From positions 1 through 45,773 of the forward strand of contig RQOS01000036.1 of assembly GCA_008373205.1 (NCBI GenBank): a DNA stretch of 45,773 nucleotides. The letters are read 5' to 3'. Under the pieces are notes generated by a model. It was not told where the DNA came from. It did no database searches and saw only the letters and a program-made list of their open reading frames with translations. The stretch's first letter is position 1. Each line of letters opens with the position of its first letter. The DNA is from SAR202 cluster bacterium (GTDB lineage Bacteria; Chloroflexota; Dehalococcoidia; Lucifugimonadales; Lucifugimonadaceae). The translations under genes and the position numbers were made by a program. Of the stretch, positions 9,478 to 17,915 are shown in pieces.

Positions 9478-10062
9478 TTAATCCTTTAGCAATTCTGATA
9501 ATTGAATTATCATTCTAGCTGACGCTCCCCAAATTAATTTGTCTTCATAAGCATAAGCTCTAGAATCGATTCTTTCATCTTCTTTTGTAAATGAAACATA
9601 TCTTTTATTTTGTTTTTCAAGTAAATCAAAAAGTGGAATTTTTGCTAATTCTTCAACTTCTTCTTTGTTAATATTAATTTTTGAATTTTTAGTTATTTCT
9701 CCAACAAATGGTTGAATAATCCAACCTGTTCCTAAGGTCATAACAGGGTCTAATTCTCCCCATAAAGAAAAGTCAGATTCTAAAACTCCTATTTCTTCAT
9801 TTGTTTCTCTTGTAGCCGTATCTTCCAAATCATTATCTATTTTTTCTACCTTCCCTCCTGGGAAAGCCCACTCTAAAGCATGTTTACCTTCATTAGCTCT
9901 TTTAATCATATAAATAGGAAAGTCAGGGTTATCTTTTTCAATCAGTATGCTAACAGCAGCCACCATTAGATCCTCAACTTCCAAGTTTCTTTTGTCAGTA
10001 GTTCTACCTGAAATTTTTTTTTCTAATAATTTATACTTTTCTATACTCAAACTATTACTCAA
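9478..10062 (-). CDS. NUDIX hydrolase, CoA pyrophosphatase-like (NudL/NUDT7 type)
   Basis: Protein of 194 residues. The NUDIX box is readable as FPGGKVEKIDND followed by LEDTATRETNEEIGV. Compared with the generic consensus it has one extra residue between the glycine and the RE core, a spacing seen in the CoA pyrophosphatase branch, and the following GELDP...GTGWIIQPFVGEI also resembles that branch. These enzymes split CoA or acyl-CoA into 3',5'-ADP and phosphopantetheine; substrate here is inferred. The TTG start at 10062 overlaps the end of the CbbQ gene by 8 bases, and the VWA gene starts 2 bases after its stop, so it is embedded in the ATPase-VWA operon. No ribosome binding site is obvious; a TTG four codons later is an alternative start. 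Confidence 0.7.
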   Translation of the reverse strand: MSNSLSIEKYKLLEKKISGRTTDKRNLEVEDLMVAAVSILIEKDNPDFPIYMIKRANEGKHALEWAFPGGKVEKIDNDLEDTATRETNEEIGVLESDFSLWGELDPVMTLGTGWIIQPFVGEITKNSKININKEEVEELAKIPLFDLLEKQNKRYVSFTKEDERIDSRAYAYEDKLIWGASARMIIQLSELLKD

Positions 10063-10903
10063 AGATTGAAGATACTATTTGATCTACAGTCTCTTGGATC
10101 TGCAACTCATCAGTTATCCCCCAGGTTAAAGCTACTTGGCATGCCCTTTTAGGTGATATGCCTTGTTTGATCAACCTTCCTGCGTAAATAAGTAGCCTTG
10201 TACTTGCACCTTCTTCAAGACCATGTTCTCGTAGATTTCTTATTTTTTGCCCAAGAACAGCAAGTTGATTTGAAATACCTTCATCTATTTCTGCTTCATG
10301 AGCAATGATTTTAGTTTCTCTTTCAACCTCGGGAAAATCAAACTCAATTGCAACAAATCTTTGTCTAGTTGAGTGCTTAAGATCTTTTACTGCATTTTGG
10401 TACCCCGGATTATAAGAAACCACAAGTAAAAATCCGTCGTCTGCTTGTATAACTTGACCTAGTTTATCAATACTTAATGTTCTTCTATGGTCAGTAAGTG
10501 GGTGGATAATAACAGTTGTGTCTTTTCTAGCTTCAACAACTTCATCCAAATAGCATATACCACCAGACTTAACGGCTCTTGTTAGAGGTCCATCAATCCA
10601 CCTAGTTCCACTAGCATCTAATAAATATCTTCCAACTAGGTCACTAGCAGTTAAATCTTCATGACAAGCTACTGTGATCAATGGAATATCTTTAGATTTA
10701 TTTTTATTTTCATTTATCTTCCAAGACATGTATTCTACAAATCTTGTTTTACCTGTTCCAGTAGGACCTTTTAGGAGTATTGGTACTCTCTCGTTATAGG
10801 CAGCTTGAAAGACTTCAACTTCATCAGAAGTTGGCATAAAGAAAGGCTCTTTATCAACTATATAATCTTCTGCATTTACTTCTTTATAACTCTGAGTAGC
10901 CAT
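10055..10903 (-). CDS. MoxR/CbbQ-type AAA+ ATPase
   Basis: ATPase of 282 residues from the chosen start. Walker A GPTGTGKT (residues 46-53), Walker B ICYLDE (116-121), sensor stretch VVSYNPGYQ and arginine-rich STRQRFVAIEF follow the CbbQ/NirQ/NorQ pattern, and the C-terminal region (EEGASTRLLIYAGRLI) is the CbbQ_C type. The family works as a hexameric ring with a VWA protein, here the 6143-9475 product. A longer frame begins at 10924, but an in-frame GGAGA at 10911-10915 stands 7 bases before the ATG at 10903, so the shorter start is preferred. It begins the three-gene minus-strand operon, divergent from selA. Confidence 0.9.
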   Translation of the reverse strand: MATQSYKEVNAEDYIVDKEPFFMPTSDEVEVFQAAYNERVPILLKGPTGTGKTRFVEYMSWKINENKNKSKDIPLITVACHEDLTASDLVGRYLLDASGTRWIDGPLTRAVKSGGICYLDEVVEARKDTTVIIHPLTDHRRTLSIDKLGQVIQADDGFLLVVSYNPGYQNAVKDLKHSTRQRFVAIEFDFPEVERETKIIAHEAEIDEGISNQLAVLGQKIRNLREHGLEEGASTRLLIYAGRLIKQGISPKRACQVALTWGITDELQIQETVDQIVSSIFE

Positions 10904-10910
10904 GAATTTT

Positions 10911-10915
10911 TCTCC
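10911..10915 (-). promoter_or_regulatory. Ribosome binding site deciding the CbbQ-type ATPase start
   Basis: GGAGA on the minus strand with 7 bases to the ATG at 10903. It would lie inside the coding sequence if the upstream ATG at 10924 were used, which argues for the shorter protein starting MATQSYKEV. Confidence 0.7.
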
Positions 10916-11016
10916 ATTCATCATGTTTTAATTAAAAAGCTAAAACAAATATAAACTCTTTCTTCTATTCATTCAATTCCTATGATAGAAAAAAAGAGTA
11001 ATAATTTAGAAATAAG

Positions 11017-12372
11017 ATGAATCTAAAAAAAATACCTAGTGTAAATGATCTGCTTATATCAAAGAAATTTTCAAAAAAAAATATAAGAAGAGATCTACTA
11101 AAAAATATAATTAATAAAGAGCTAGATTTAGTAAGAAAAATTCTAAAAAATGATGATTCAGTAAGTATTTCTAAAGCTGAAATTGAATCAAATATATTAT
11201 TAAGAATTGACTCACTCAGTAATTCGTATTTAAGAAAAATCATCAATGGTTCCGGTGTGATTTTACATACAAATTTAGGAAGAGCCCCATTGTCTAAAGG
11301 TATTTCAAAGAATATTTATGAAGTAATAAGTAATTATAGCGATCTAGAGATGAATATAACAACCAAAACTAGAAACTCAAGATTAGACAATATATCAAAG
11401 TTACTAAACTTAATTACTGGAGCTGAAAAAGCTGCTGTATTTAATAATAATGCTTTGGCATTAATTGTTACTTTAGCAAGTTTAGGTAAGGGAAAAGAAA
11501 TATTAGTTTCTAGGTCAGAATCTATTGAAATTGGAGGTGGATTTAGGATACCAGAAATAATTAAATTATCCGGTTTAAAAATAGTAGATATAGGAACCAC
11601 TAATAAAACTTATGTTAAGGATTATGAAGAAAATATAACAAAAAATACAGTTGGTTTTTTAAAAGTTCATAAATCAAACTATAAAATCAAAGGTTTTACT
11701 AACGAAATTTCTATAAAAGAATTAAGTGAACTTTCTAAAGAAAAAAATATACCCCTAATTCATGATTTAGGTTCAGGAACATTAGTAAATACCGAGAAAT
11801 TCGACCTCCCCTATGAACCTACTGTTGTTGATAGTGTGAACAATGGTGCTGATATTACATTATTTTCTTCAGATAAATTACTTGGAGGTCCTCAGTCAGG
11901 AATAGTGTTGGGTAAGAAAAAATTAATTGAAAAAATCAATTCATCTCCTTTATCAAGAGCTGCAAGAATTGATAAATTAAATTTGAGTATCTTAAACGAT
12001 ACTCTTATAAATTATCTAAAGAATGATTATCAAGAAACTATACCTGTTTGGAATTTAATTAATTTATCTAAAGATTCATTGAAAAAAAGAGCTAATGATA
12101 TTATTCATAAAATCCCTAAAAACACATTTAGGATCAGGGAAGATATTAAGTCTACAATTGGAGGGGGGACTTTCCCTGATACATTTATAGATAGTGTCGG
12201 TATAAGTATAGGCAAAACACATAAAATTTCAGATTTAGAAAACTATTTACTAAACCTTAGCAATCCAATAGTAGGGAGAATTGAAAATGATGAGTTTTTG
12301 CTAGATTTAAGGACTATTTTTGAAGAATATGATAATTACTTAATTAGCAACATAAACAAATACTTTAAGTAA
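11017..12372 (+). CDS. selA: L-seryl-tRNA(Sec) selenium transferase
   Basis: PLP enzyme of 451 residues that converts Ser-tRNA(Sec) to Sec-tRNA(Sec) using selenophosphate. Full-length for the family. The N-terminus carries IPSVNDLL, then the SelA signature INGSGVILHTNLGRAPLS (76-93), and the Schiff-base lysine K287 lies in SSDKLLGGPQSG. These features distinguish true SelA from the SelA-like enzyme at 36220-37380. selB, selD and the tRNA-Sec gene are not in the window, so a working selenocysteine system is implied but not shown. The next gene, rarA, starts immediately after the stop, with no bases between. Confidence 0.92.
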   Translation: MNLKKIPSVNDLLISKKFSKKNIRRDLLKNIINKELDLVRKILKNDDSVSISKAEIESNILLRIDSLSNSYLRKIINGSGVILHTNLGRAPLSKGISKNIYEVISNYSDLEMNITTKTRNSRLDNISKLLNLITGAEKAAVFNNNALALIVTLASLGKGKEILVSRSESIEIGGGFRIPEIIKLSGLKIVDIGTTNKTYVKDYEENITKNTVGFLKVHKSNYKIKGFTNEISIKELSELSKEKNIPLIHDLGSGTLVNTEKFDLPYEPTVVDSVNNGADITLFSSDKLLGGPQSGIVLGKKKLIEKINSSPLSRAARIDKLNLSILNDTLINYLKNDYQETIPVWNLINLSKDSLKKRANDIIHKIPKNTFRIREDIKSTIGGGTFPDTFIDSVGISIGKTHKISDLENYLLNLSNPIVGRIENDEFLLDLRTIFEEYDNYLISNINKYFK

Positions 12373-13689
12373 ATGACTTTATTTGAGCATAATATAAGAA
12401 AAGAATTACTCTCAGATTCACCTTTATCTTCAAGAATGAGGCCTAAGAATTATGATGAATTTGTTGGTCAAAATCATATTTTAGGGAAAGGAAAAATCTT
12501 AAGAAATCTTATTGAAAATAAAACTATTCCTTCAATGATTCTATGGGGTCCTCCAGGTTCTGGTAAAACCACTCTTGCTAAATTGATTTCTGAACAAGTA
12601 GAAATGAATTTTAAATCATTATCTGCAGTTTCATCAGGATTATCAGATATTAGGAAGATTTCAGAAGAAATAATTAATAATAGGACTGTAAATAATAATA
12701 AAACAATCTTATTTTTAGATGAAATTCATAGGTTCTCTAAAAGTCAGCAAGATTCATTATTACCATTAGTTGAAGAAGGTATAATAATTCTTATTGGTGC
12801 TACTACAGAAAATCCCGGTTTCTCAATTATTAATCCTTTATTATCTCGTATTAAGGTTTTTAAGTTTGAGGAACACACTAAAGAAAGTTTAAATAATTTA
12901 GTTGAAAGAATCCTTAAAAATAAAAAAGAATATTTTAATTATGAAAATATCGATATCAAAAAAGAAAGTATTGAAAGATTAATAATAGGATCCAATGGAG
13001 ATGCTAGAAAATTAATAGATACCCTAGAGCTATCTATTCTTTCTACAAAAGAAAAAAATAAGAAAAAAATAATCTCAGTTGAAAAAGTCAATGAATTACT
13101 TGAAAATAATTCTGTTTACGATAAAAAAAGCGATAATCATTACAATAATATTTCTGCATTCATCAAATCTATTAGAGGATCAGATCCTAATGCAGCAATT
13201 TATTACTTAGCAAGGATGTTAAAAAATGGTGAAGATCCATTATTTATAGCAAGAAGACTAATAATCAGTGCATCTGAAGATATTGGATTAGCAAATCCAA
13301 ATGCAATGATTATAGCTAATACAACATATGATTCTTTGAGTAAAATAGGAATGCCTGAAGGAAGGATAACCCTTGCAAATGCAACAATATATCTTTCATT
13401 ATCTGAAAAAAGTAATTCATCTTACATAGCTATAAATGAAGCTTATGATGAAGTTACTGAAAATCCAATAACTCAAGTTCCTAACCACTTGATTAATGCT
13501 GTTACTGATTTTGATAAAAAATCAGGTGTTGGTGAAGGTTATACGTATGATCATAATTCTAAAGATGCTTTCATAAAAAAAGATAATTTCCCACAAAAGA
13601 TAAATAATAGAACTTTTTATCATCCTAAAGAAAAAGGAATTGAAAAAAATCTCAAAGAAAGATTTGAAAAACTTTGGAATTCAAGCTAA
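12373..13689 (+). CDS. rarA: Replication-associated recombination protein A (RarA/MgsA)
   Basis: AAA+ ATPase of 438 residues of the RarA/MgsA/WRNIP1 family, which acts at stalled replication forks. It opens with SSRMRPKNYDEFVGQNHIL, shared with clamp-loader relatives. Walker A GPPGSGKT is at 59-66 and Walker B ILFLDEIHRF at 112-121, followed by the sensor GATTENP. The C-terminal half carries the family motifs IRGSDPNAAIYYLARML and ASEDIGLANP. The ATG abuts the selA stop, so the two are translationally coupled. The stop overlaps that of the convergent threonine aldolase gene by 4 bases. Confidence 0.95.
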   Translation: MTLFEHNIRKELLSDSPLSSRMRPKNYDEFVGQNHILGKGKILRNLIENKTIPSMILWGPPGSGKTTLAKLISEQVEMNFKSLSAVSSGLSDIRKISEEIINNRTVNNNKTILFLDEIHRFSKSQQDSLLPLVEEGIIILIGATTENPGFSIINPLLSRIKVFKFEEHTKESLNNLVERILKNKKEYFNYENIDIKKESIERLIIGSNGDARKLIDTLELSILSTKEKNKKKIISVEKVNELLENNSVYDKKSDNHYNNISAFIKSIRGSDPNAAIYYLARMLKNGEDPLFIARRLIISASEDIGLANPNAMIIANTTYDSLSKIGMPEGRITLANATIYLSLSEKSNSSYIAINEAYDEVTENPITQVPNHLINAVTDFDKKSGVGEGYTYDHNSKDAFIKKDNFPQKINNRTFYHPKEKGIEKNLKERFEKLWNSS

Positions 13690-14714
13690 ATTGAATTCAT
13701 TACCTTAGACATTGAAGAAATAGTAGTGTCTATATGCTCACTCTCAATTCCATAATGAGGTACCATTCTTAACTCTGTATATGATCCATTTATTAAAATT
13801 CCAAAATCTTTAAGTTTATCTGAGACCTCAAATCCTTTATTTTCTGGAACTTTAAATTTTACAAGATTAGTATGAATATTATCTGGATTAATTTCAACTT
13901 TAGAAATTTCAGATAAACCTATCGCTAGTTTTTTTGCATTTTCATGATCATCAGCTAGTCTATCAATCATATTATCCAATGCAATTATTCCACATGCAGC
14001 TAATACACCCACTTGTCTCATTGCAGATCCCAATAATTTTCTTATCCTTCTTGCCTCAGCAATTTGATCTTTCTCTCCAACTATAATACTTCCTACAGGG
14101 CAAGACAGTCCTTTAGAAAGACAAAATGTTGCTGAATCAACATGCTCAGTTAGATCCTTAACGGATGTATTCAAAGCTACAGAAGCATTAAATATTCTTG
14201 CTCCATCCATGTGAACCCTTAGACCAGCTTTTTTAGCAGCTAATGCCATTTTATCTGAGGATTCTTTAGAAATAGGCATTCCACTTACTCCTCCATGTGT
14301 ATTCTCAAATGCAAAAAGTTTAGTGCTAGGTTTATGATAGTCATCAGGCTTTACTGCTTCCGTAATTCTTTCTTCATCGATAGTACCATCTGGATTAGTT
14401 TTTAGTGGATACATGACTACACCGCCCAAAACTGAAACTCCACCAGCTTCAGATCCAAAAATATGGCATATATCTCCTAATAAAATTTCATCACCTCTAT
14501 TAGCTTGAGATAATACTGAAACTAAGTTTCCTTGAGTTCCCGAAGAAACAAAAATTGCATCCTCTTTTCCAAACAATTCTGCAGCTTTTTCTTCTAATTT
14601 ATTTACAGTTGGATCACCCTTGTAAACATCATCGCCTACTTCAGCGTTGGCCATAGCTTTTCGCATTTCGGGAGAAGGTTTAGTTACTGTATCTGACCTT
14701 AGATCTATTTCCAC
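13686..14714 (-). CDS. ltaE: Low-specificity L-threonine aldolase
   Basis: PLP enzyme of 342 residues that cleaves threonine or allo-threonine to glycine and acetaldehyde. The N-terminus IDLRSDTVTKPSPEMRKAM is typical, with GDDVYKGDPTV after it. The PLP-binding lysine is K201 in CLSKGLSCPVGS, and MDGARIFNA lies just upstream. The start codon is GTG at 14714, supported by a GGAG 6 to 7 bases upstream. Only 33 bases separate it from the divergent lspA gene, so their promoters must overlap. The stop overlaps the rarA stop. Confidence 0.92.
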   Translation of the reverse strand: MEIDLRSDTVTKPSPEMRKAMANAEVGDDVYKGDPTVNKLEEKAAELFGKEDAIFVSSGTQGNLVSVLSQANRGDEILLGDICHIFGSEAGGVSVLGGVVMYPLKTNPDGTIDEERITEAVKPDDYHKPSTKLFAFENTHGGVSGMPISKESSDKMALAAKKAGLRVHMDGARIFNASVALNTSVKDLTEHVDSATFCLSKGLSCPVGSIIVGEKDQIAEARRIRKLLGSAMRQVGVLAACGIIALDNMIDRLADDHENAKKLAIGLSEISKVEINPDNIHTNLVKFKVPENKGFEVSDKLKDFGILINGSYTELRMVPHYGIESEHIDTTISSMSKVMNSI

Positions 14715-14735
14715 TTATTACTCCAAAAATTAATT

Positions 14736-14741
14736 TATAAT
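14736..14741 (+). promoter_or_regulatory. Candidate -10 element for lspA
   Basis: Perfect TATAAT with 6 bases between it and the lspA ATG at 14748, placing the predicted transcription start at the start codon. No Shine-Dalgarno sequence exists in the 33-base gap and no strong -35 box is seen. The gap between the divergent genes is too short to hold a conventional promoter plus leader for lspA. Confidence 0.5.
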
Positions 14742-14747
14742 ATATAT

Positions 14748-15251
14748 ATGCAAAATTATAACTCAATAAGAAAAAAATTTATTAATTCATGGCTGTTTAA
14801 AGATAAATTATTTTGGATAACATTTCCTTCAGTTTTTATATTTGATCAAATTACTAAATATCTTGTTTATTCAAATATGTATCTTGGTGAATCAATTCCA
14901 GAAAGTGCCTTTATAAGAATTACATACGCTAGAAATACAGGAACTGCCTTTAGCTTATTTAGATCATATGGAGATATTCTTTTATATCTATCAATTTTTG
15001 TTGCTGTATTTTTTACTATTTATTTTATTTTTATAGAAAAACCAAAAATTTTTATGAGACTTTTCATATCTCTAGTTGTAGCTGGAGCTTTAGGGAACAT
15101 CCTAGACAGAATTAGATTTGGTTATGTCAATGATTTTATAGATGTTGGTTCTTGGCCAATATTTAATATCGCTGATTCCTCAATTTCAATCGCAATAACA
15201 ATTTATATAGTTGATACATTAATTTTAAGTAGAAAAAAAGATGAAAATTAG
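14748..15251 (+). CDS. lspA: Lipoprotein signal peptidase (signal peptidase II)
   Basis: Inner-membrane aspartyl protease of 167 residues that removes signal peptides from diacylglyceryl-modified prolipoproteins. Four hydrophobic segments are visible. FDQITKYLV (about 32-40), ARNTGTAFSLF (61-71) and the GNILDRIRFG block are conserved; the catalytic dyad is D129 (YVNDFID) and D143 (FNIADSS). The N-terminus is about 10-15 residues longer than usual, but no other start codon is available in frame. It begins a plus-strand run with the pseudouridine synthase, whose start lies inside its last codons. Confidence 0.95.
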   Translation: MQNYNSIRKKFINSWLFKDKLFWITFPSVFIFDQITKYLVYSNMYLGESIPESAFIRITYARNTGTAFSLFRSYGDILLYLSIFVAVFFTIYFIFIEKPKIFMRLFISLVVAGALGNILDRIRFGYVNDFIDVGSWPIFNIADSSISIAITIYIVDTLILSRKKDEN

Positions 15252-16116
15252 GCTTATTGCAAACAGAAAAGTTAGATTAGATAAATATATATCTGATAAT
15301 TCAGATCTATCTCGAGAACAAATAAATAAAATTATAGAACAAAAAAACTGTTTAGTTGATGGAAGCCCCGCAATAAAGAAATCCCAAATCATTGACATAG
15401 ACAACACAATAATTATTGATACTAGAGATAATATAGAAAAAAATAACGATTTGATCCTAAATTATGAGTATATAGATGAAGATATCATTGTTTTGAATAA
15501 GCAAAAAAATACTATAACCCATGGCATTAATAATAATCATTTAGGAACTATTAATGGAGCATTAATTAGAGACTACCCAGAAATAAAAAATATTGGAGAC
15601 ATTGAAAGACCAGGTGTAGTACATAGATTAGATAAAGGCACTTCAGGATTAATGATTTTTTCTAGAAGCCAAAAGTCATATGAAGTATTAAAAAATATGA
15701 TAAAAGATAGAAAGATTTCAAGAAATTATACAGCTTTAATTGTAGGTAAACCAAAAAGCTCAAAGGCAATTATAGAAGCACCAATACTAAGAGATCCTAA
15801 TAACCCTTTAAAAAGAAAAGTTTCTCCAAAAGGGAAATATTCAAAAACAATGTATACGACATTAAAAAATTTTACTAAGTATACTTTGCTTGAGGTAAAA
15901 TTATTTACTGGAAGAACTCACCAAATAAGAGTTCATATGTTAGAAATGGGAAACCCTATTGTTGGCGATGATGTATATGGTAATAATAATAGTTTTTTAG
16001 ACAGACCATTTCTTCATAGTTCAAGTATAAAATTTAAACATCCTGTAAAAAATGAAGAAATGTATTTTGAAAGCAAATTACCAGAGGATCTAAATAATTT
16101 TTTGAAAGAAATATAA
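15241..16116 (+). CDS. rluD: RluA/RluD-family pseudouridine synthase
   Basis: rRNA pseudouridine synthase of 291 residues. An N-terminal S4 RNA-binding domain (about 9-60, VRLDKYISD) is followed by the catalytic domain with HRLDKGTSGLM (catalytic D131) and the RTHQIRVH motif. RluD modifies helix 69 of 23S rRNA; the exact target here is inferred from family and from the common lspA-rluD pairing, so the symbol is tentative. The ATG overlaps the end of lspA by 11 bases and the stop lies 2 bases before gltX. Confidence 0.87.
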   Translation: MKIRLIANRKVRLDKYISDNSDLSREQINKIIEQKNCLVDGSPAIKKSQIIDIDNTIIIDTRDNIEKNNDLILNYEYIDEDIIVLNKQKNTITHGINNNHLGTINGALIRDYPEIKNIGDIERPGVVHRLDKGTSGLMIFSRSQKSYEVLKNMIKDRKISRNYTALIVGKPKSSKAIIEAPILRDPNNPLKRKVSPKGKYSKTMYTTLKNFTKYTLLEVKLFTGRTHQIRVHMLEMGNPIVGDDVYGNNNSFLDRPFLHSSSIKFKHPVKNEEMYFESKLPEDLNNFLKEI

Positions 16117-16118
16117 TC

Positions 16119-17588
16119 ATGACAAATAAAGAGAAAGTTATTGTTCGTTTTGCTCCTAGCCCTACAGGAAATTTACATATTGGTGGAGTTAGAACTGCTA
16201 TTTTTAATTGGCTATTTGCAAGAGCAAATAATGGAAAATTTATATTAAGAATTGAAGATACAGATAGAAGCAGATATGACGAAAATTCAGAAACCTCAAT
16301 TTTATCTAGTCTTTCATGGCTAGGAATAGATTGGGACGAAGGACCAATCTATCAGTCAAAAAGAAAAGATATATACAGAGAAATAGCAAATAAGCTTATA
16401 GATTCAGGATGGGCTTATTATGATGATACAACTCCTGAAGAACTGGATGAACTAAGAAAGCAGCAAATAAGAGAAAAGAAACCACCTCGATACGATAATA
16501 GAGGCCGCTATAAAGAGATTTCTCATTCAGATTATGAAGAAAATAATAATGAAGAAACTCCAATTGTTGTTAGATTCAAAGTTCCTGACTCTGGTGCTAA
16601 ACCCTTTCAGGACGAAATAAGAGGTAAAGTTGAGTTTAATCTAAAAGAAATCGATGATTTTGTAATATTAAAATCTGATGGAATGCCAACCTATCACTTA
16701 GCTCATGTTATAGATGATAAGCTTATGGATGTAACTCATGTAATAAGAGGTGAAGAATGGATCTCAAGTACACCTAGGCATGTGCTAATACACGATGCAT
16801 TGAAATGGGAGTTACCGAAATATGTGCATGTTCCATTAATATTAGGTAAAGATAAAGCCAAGCTATCAAAAAGACATGGAGCCGAATCTGCTCTGGAATA
16901 TAAAGCAAGAGGCTATTTGCCTGAAGCCTTGCTTAATTTTTTAGCTTTACTGGGTTGGTCACCTGGTGATAATACAGAAATAATGACACTAGATGAAATA
17001 TTAAGCAAATTTACTATTAATAGAATTCTTGGACATCCAGCAGTTTTTGATCCTGAAAAATTAGAATGGATGAATGGATCTTATATAAGAAACCTTGATG
17101 ATGAATATCTATCAGAACAAATATTAGATGAGGTCAACAAAGATTTATCAGAGGGAGGATTAATTTCTGAAAAAGTTGATAGTAATACTTTAAAATCTAA
17201 AATCTATGAAATTACTCCTTTGATAAAAGAACGACTTAAGACTTTAGATGAGTCATCAAATTTAGTTGAATATTTCTTTTATGAAAATTTTGAGATTGAT
17301 AAGGATAAATTAGTACCTAAGAAAACCGAAAAAAGTGAAATAATAATTGGACTAAAGAGATCAATCGAACTTATAGAGAAAACAAAATTATTTGAACCAG
17401 AAAACTTAGAAATAGAATTTAGAGCATTGGCAGAAGAATTAGGATTAAAAGCTGGGCAATTATTTTTTCCAATTAGAATTGCTTTGACTGGTAGAAGAGA
17501 ATCTCCTCCTTTGTTTGATACAATGAAGGCTATTGGAACTGAAAGTTCTATTAAAAGACTTAATAATGCGATAAATATTCTCGAATAA
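16119..17588 (+). CDS. gltX: Glutamyl-tRNA synthetase
   Basis: Class I aminoacyl-tRNA synthetase of 489 residues, full length. The HIGH-type motif is in FAPSPTGNLHIGG (11-23) and the KMSKS-type motif is KLSKR at 248-252. The C-terminal anticodon-binding domain ends with the ALTGRRESPPLFDTM motif seen in both discriminating and non-discriminating enzymes. Whether it also charges tRNA-Gln cannot be told here, since no gatCAB genes or glnS are in the window. It starts 2 bases after the pseudouridine synthase stop. Confidence 0.97.
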   Translation: MTNKEKVIVRFAPSPTGNLHIGGVRTAIFNWLFARANNGKFILRIEDTDRSRYDENSETSILSSLSWLGIDWDEGPIYQSKRKDIYREIANKLIDSGWAYYDDTTPEELDELRKQQIREKKPPRYDNRGRYKEISHSDYEENNNEETPIVVRFKVPDSGAKPFQDEIRGKVEFNLKEIDDFVILKSDGMPTYHLAHVIDDKLMDVTHVIRGEEWISSTPRHVLIHDALKWELPKYVHVPLILGKDKAKLSKRHGAESALEYKARGYLPEALLNFLALLGWSPGDNTEIMTLDEILSKFTINRILGHPAVFDPEKLEWMNGSYIRNLDDEYLSEQILDEVNKDLSEGGLISEKVDSNTLKSKIYEITPLIKERLKTLDESSNLVEYFFYENFEIDKDKLVPKKTEKSEIIIGLKRSIELIEKTKLFEPENLEIEFRALAEELGLKAGQLFFPIRIALTGRRESPPLFDTMKAIGTESSIKRLNNAINILE

Positions 17589-17650
17589 AACACATAAAAT
17601 ATTTATTTAGAATAAAATAGGTAATACTAAGAAAATTTACACGGAGATAT

Positions 17651-17845
17651 ATGGTAGAAGTTAGAATAAAAGATGACGAAAGCTTTGAAGCTTTACTAAG
17701 AAGGTTTTCAAAAAAAGTACAACAAGAATCTATTGTTTCTGAGGCAAGAAGAAGACAAAATTTTGAGTCACCTACATCCATTAGAAAGAAAAAAATATCT
17801 AATAAAAAAAGAAAAAGTTACCGTACTACTTTAAAAAATCAATAA
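17651..17845 (+). CDS. rpsU: 30S ribosomal protein S21
   Basis: Small basic protein of 64 residues. MVEVRIKDDESFEALLRRF and the lysine- and arginine-rich C-terminus match S21, a late-assembling 30S subunit protein near the mRNA anti-Shine-Dalgarno region. An ACGGAGAT ribosome binding site stands 4 to 5 bases before the ATG. It sits alone between gltX and purQ with 62 and 70 base gaps, so it may have its own promoter. Confidence 0.95.
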   Translation: MVEVRIKDDESFEALLRRFSKKVQQESIVSEARRRQNFESPTSIRKKKISNKKRKSYRTTLKNQ

Positions 17846-17915
17846 AAGTCATAGAACTTCTTAAAAATTTAAATATCATATACTTGTTTTAAATTAAAAT
17901 TCATTACTTAATCAA

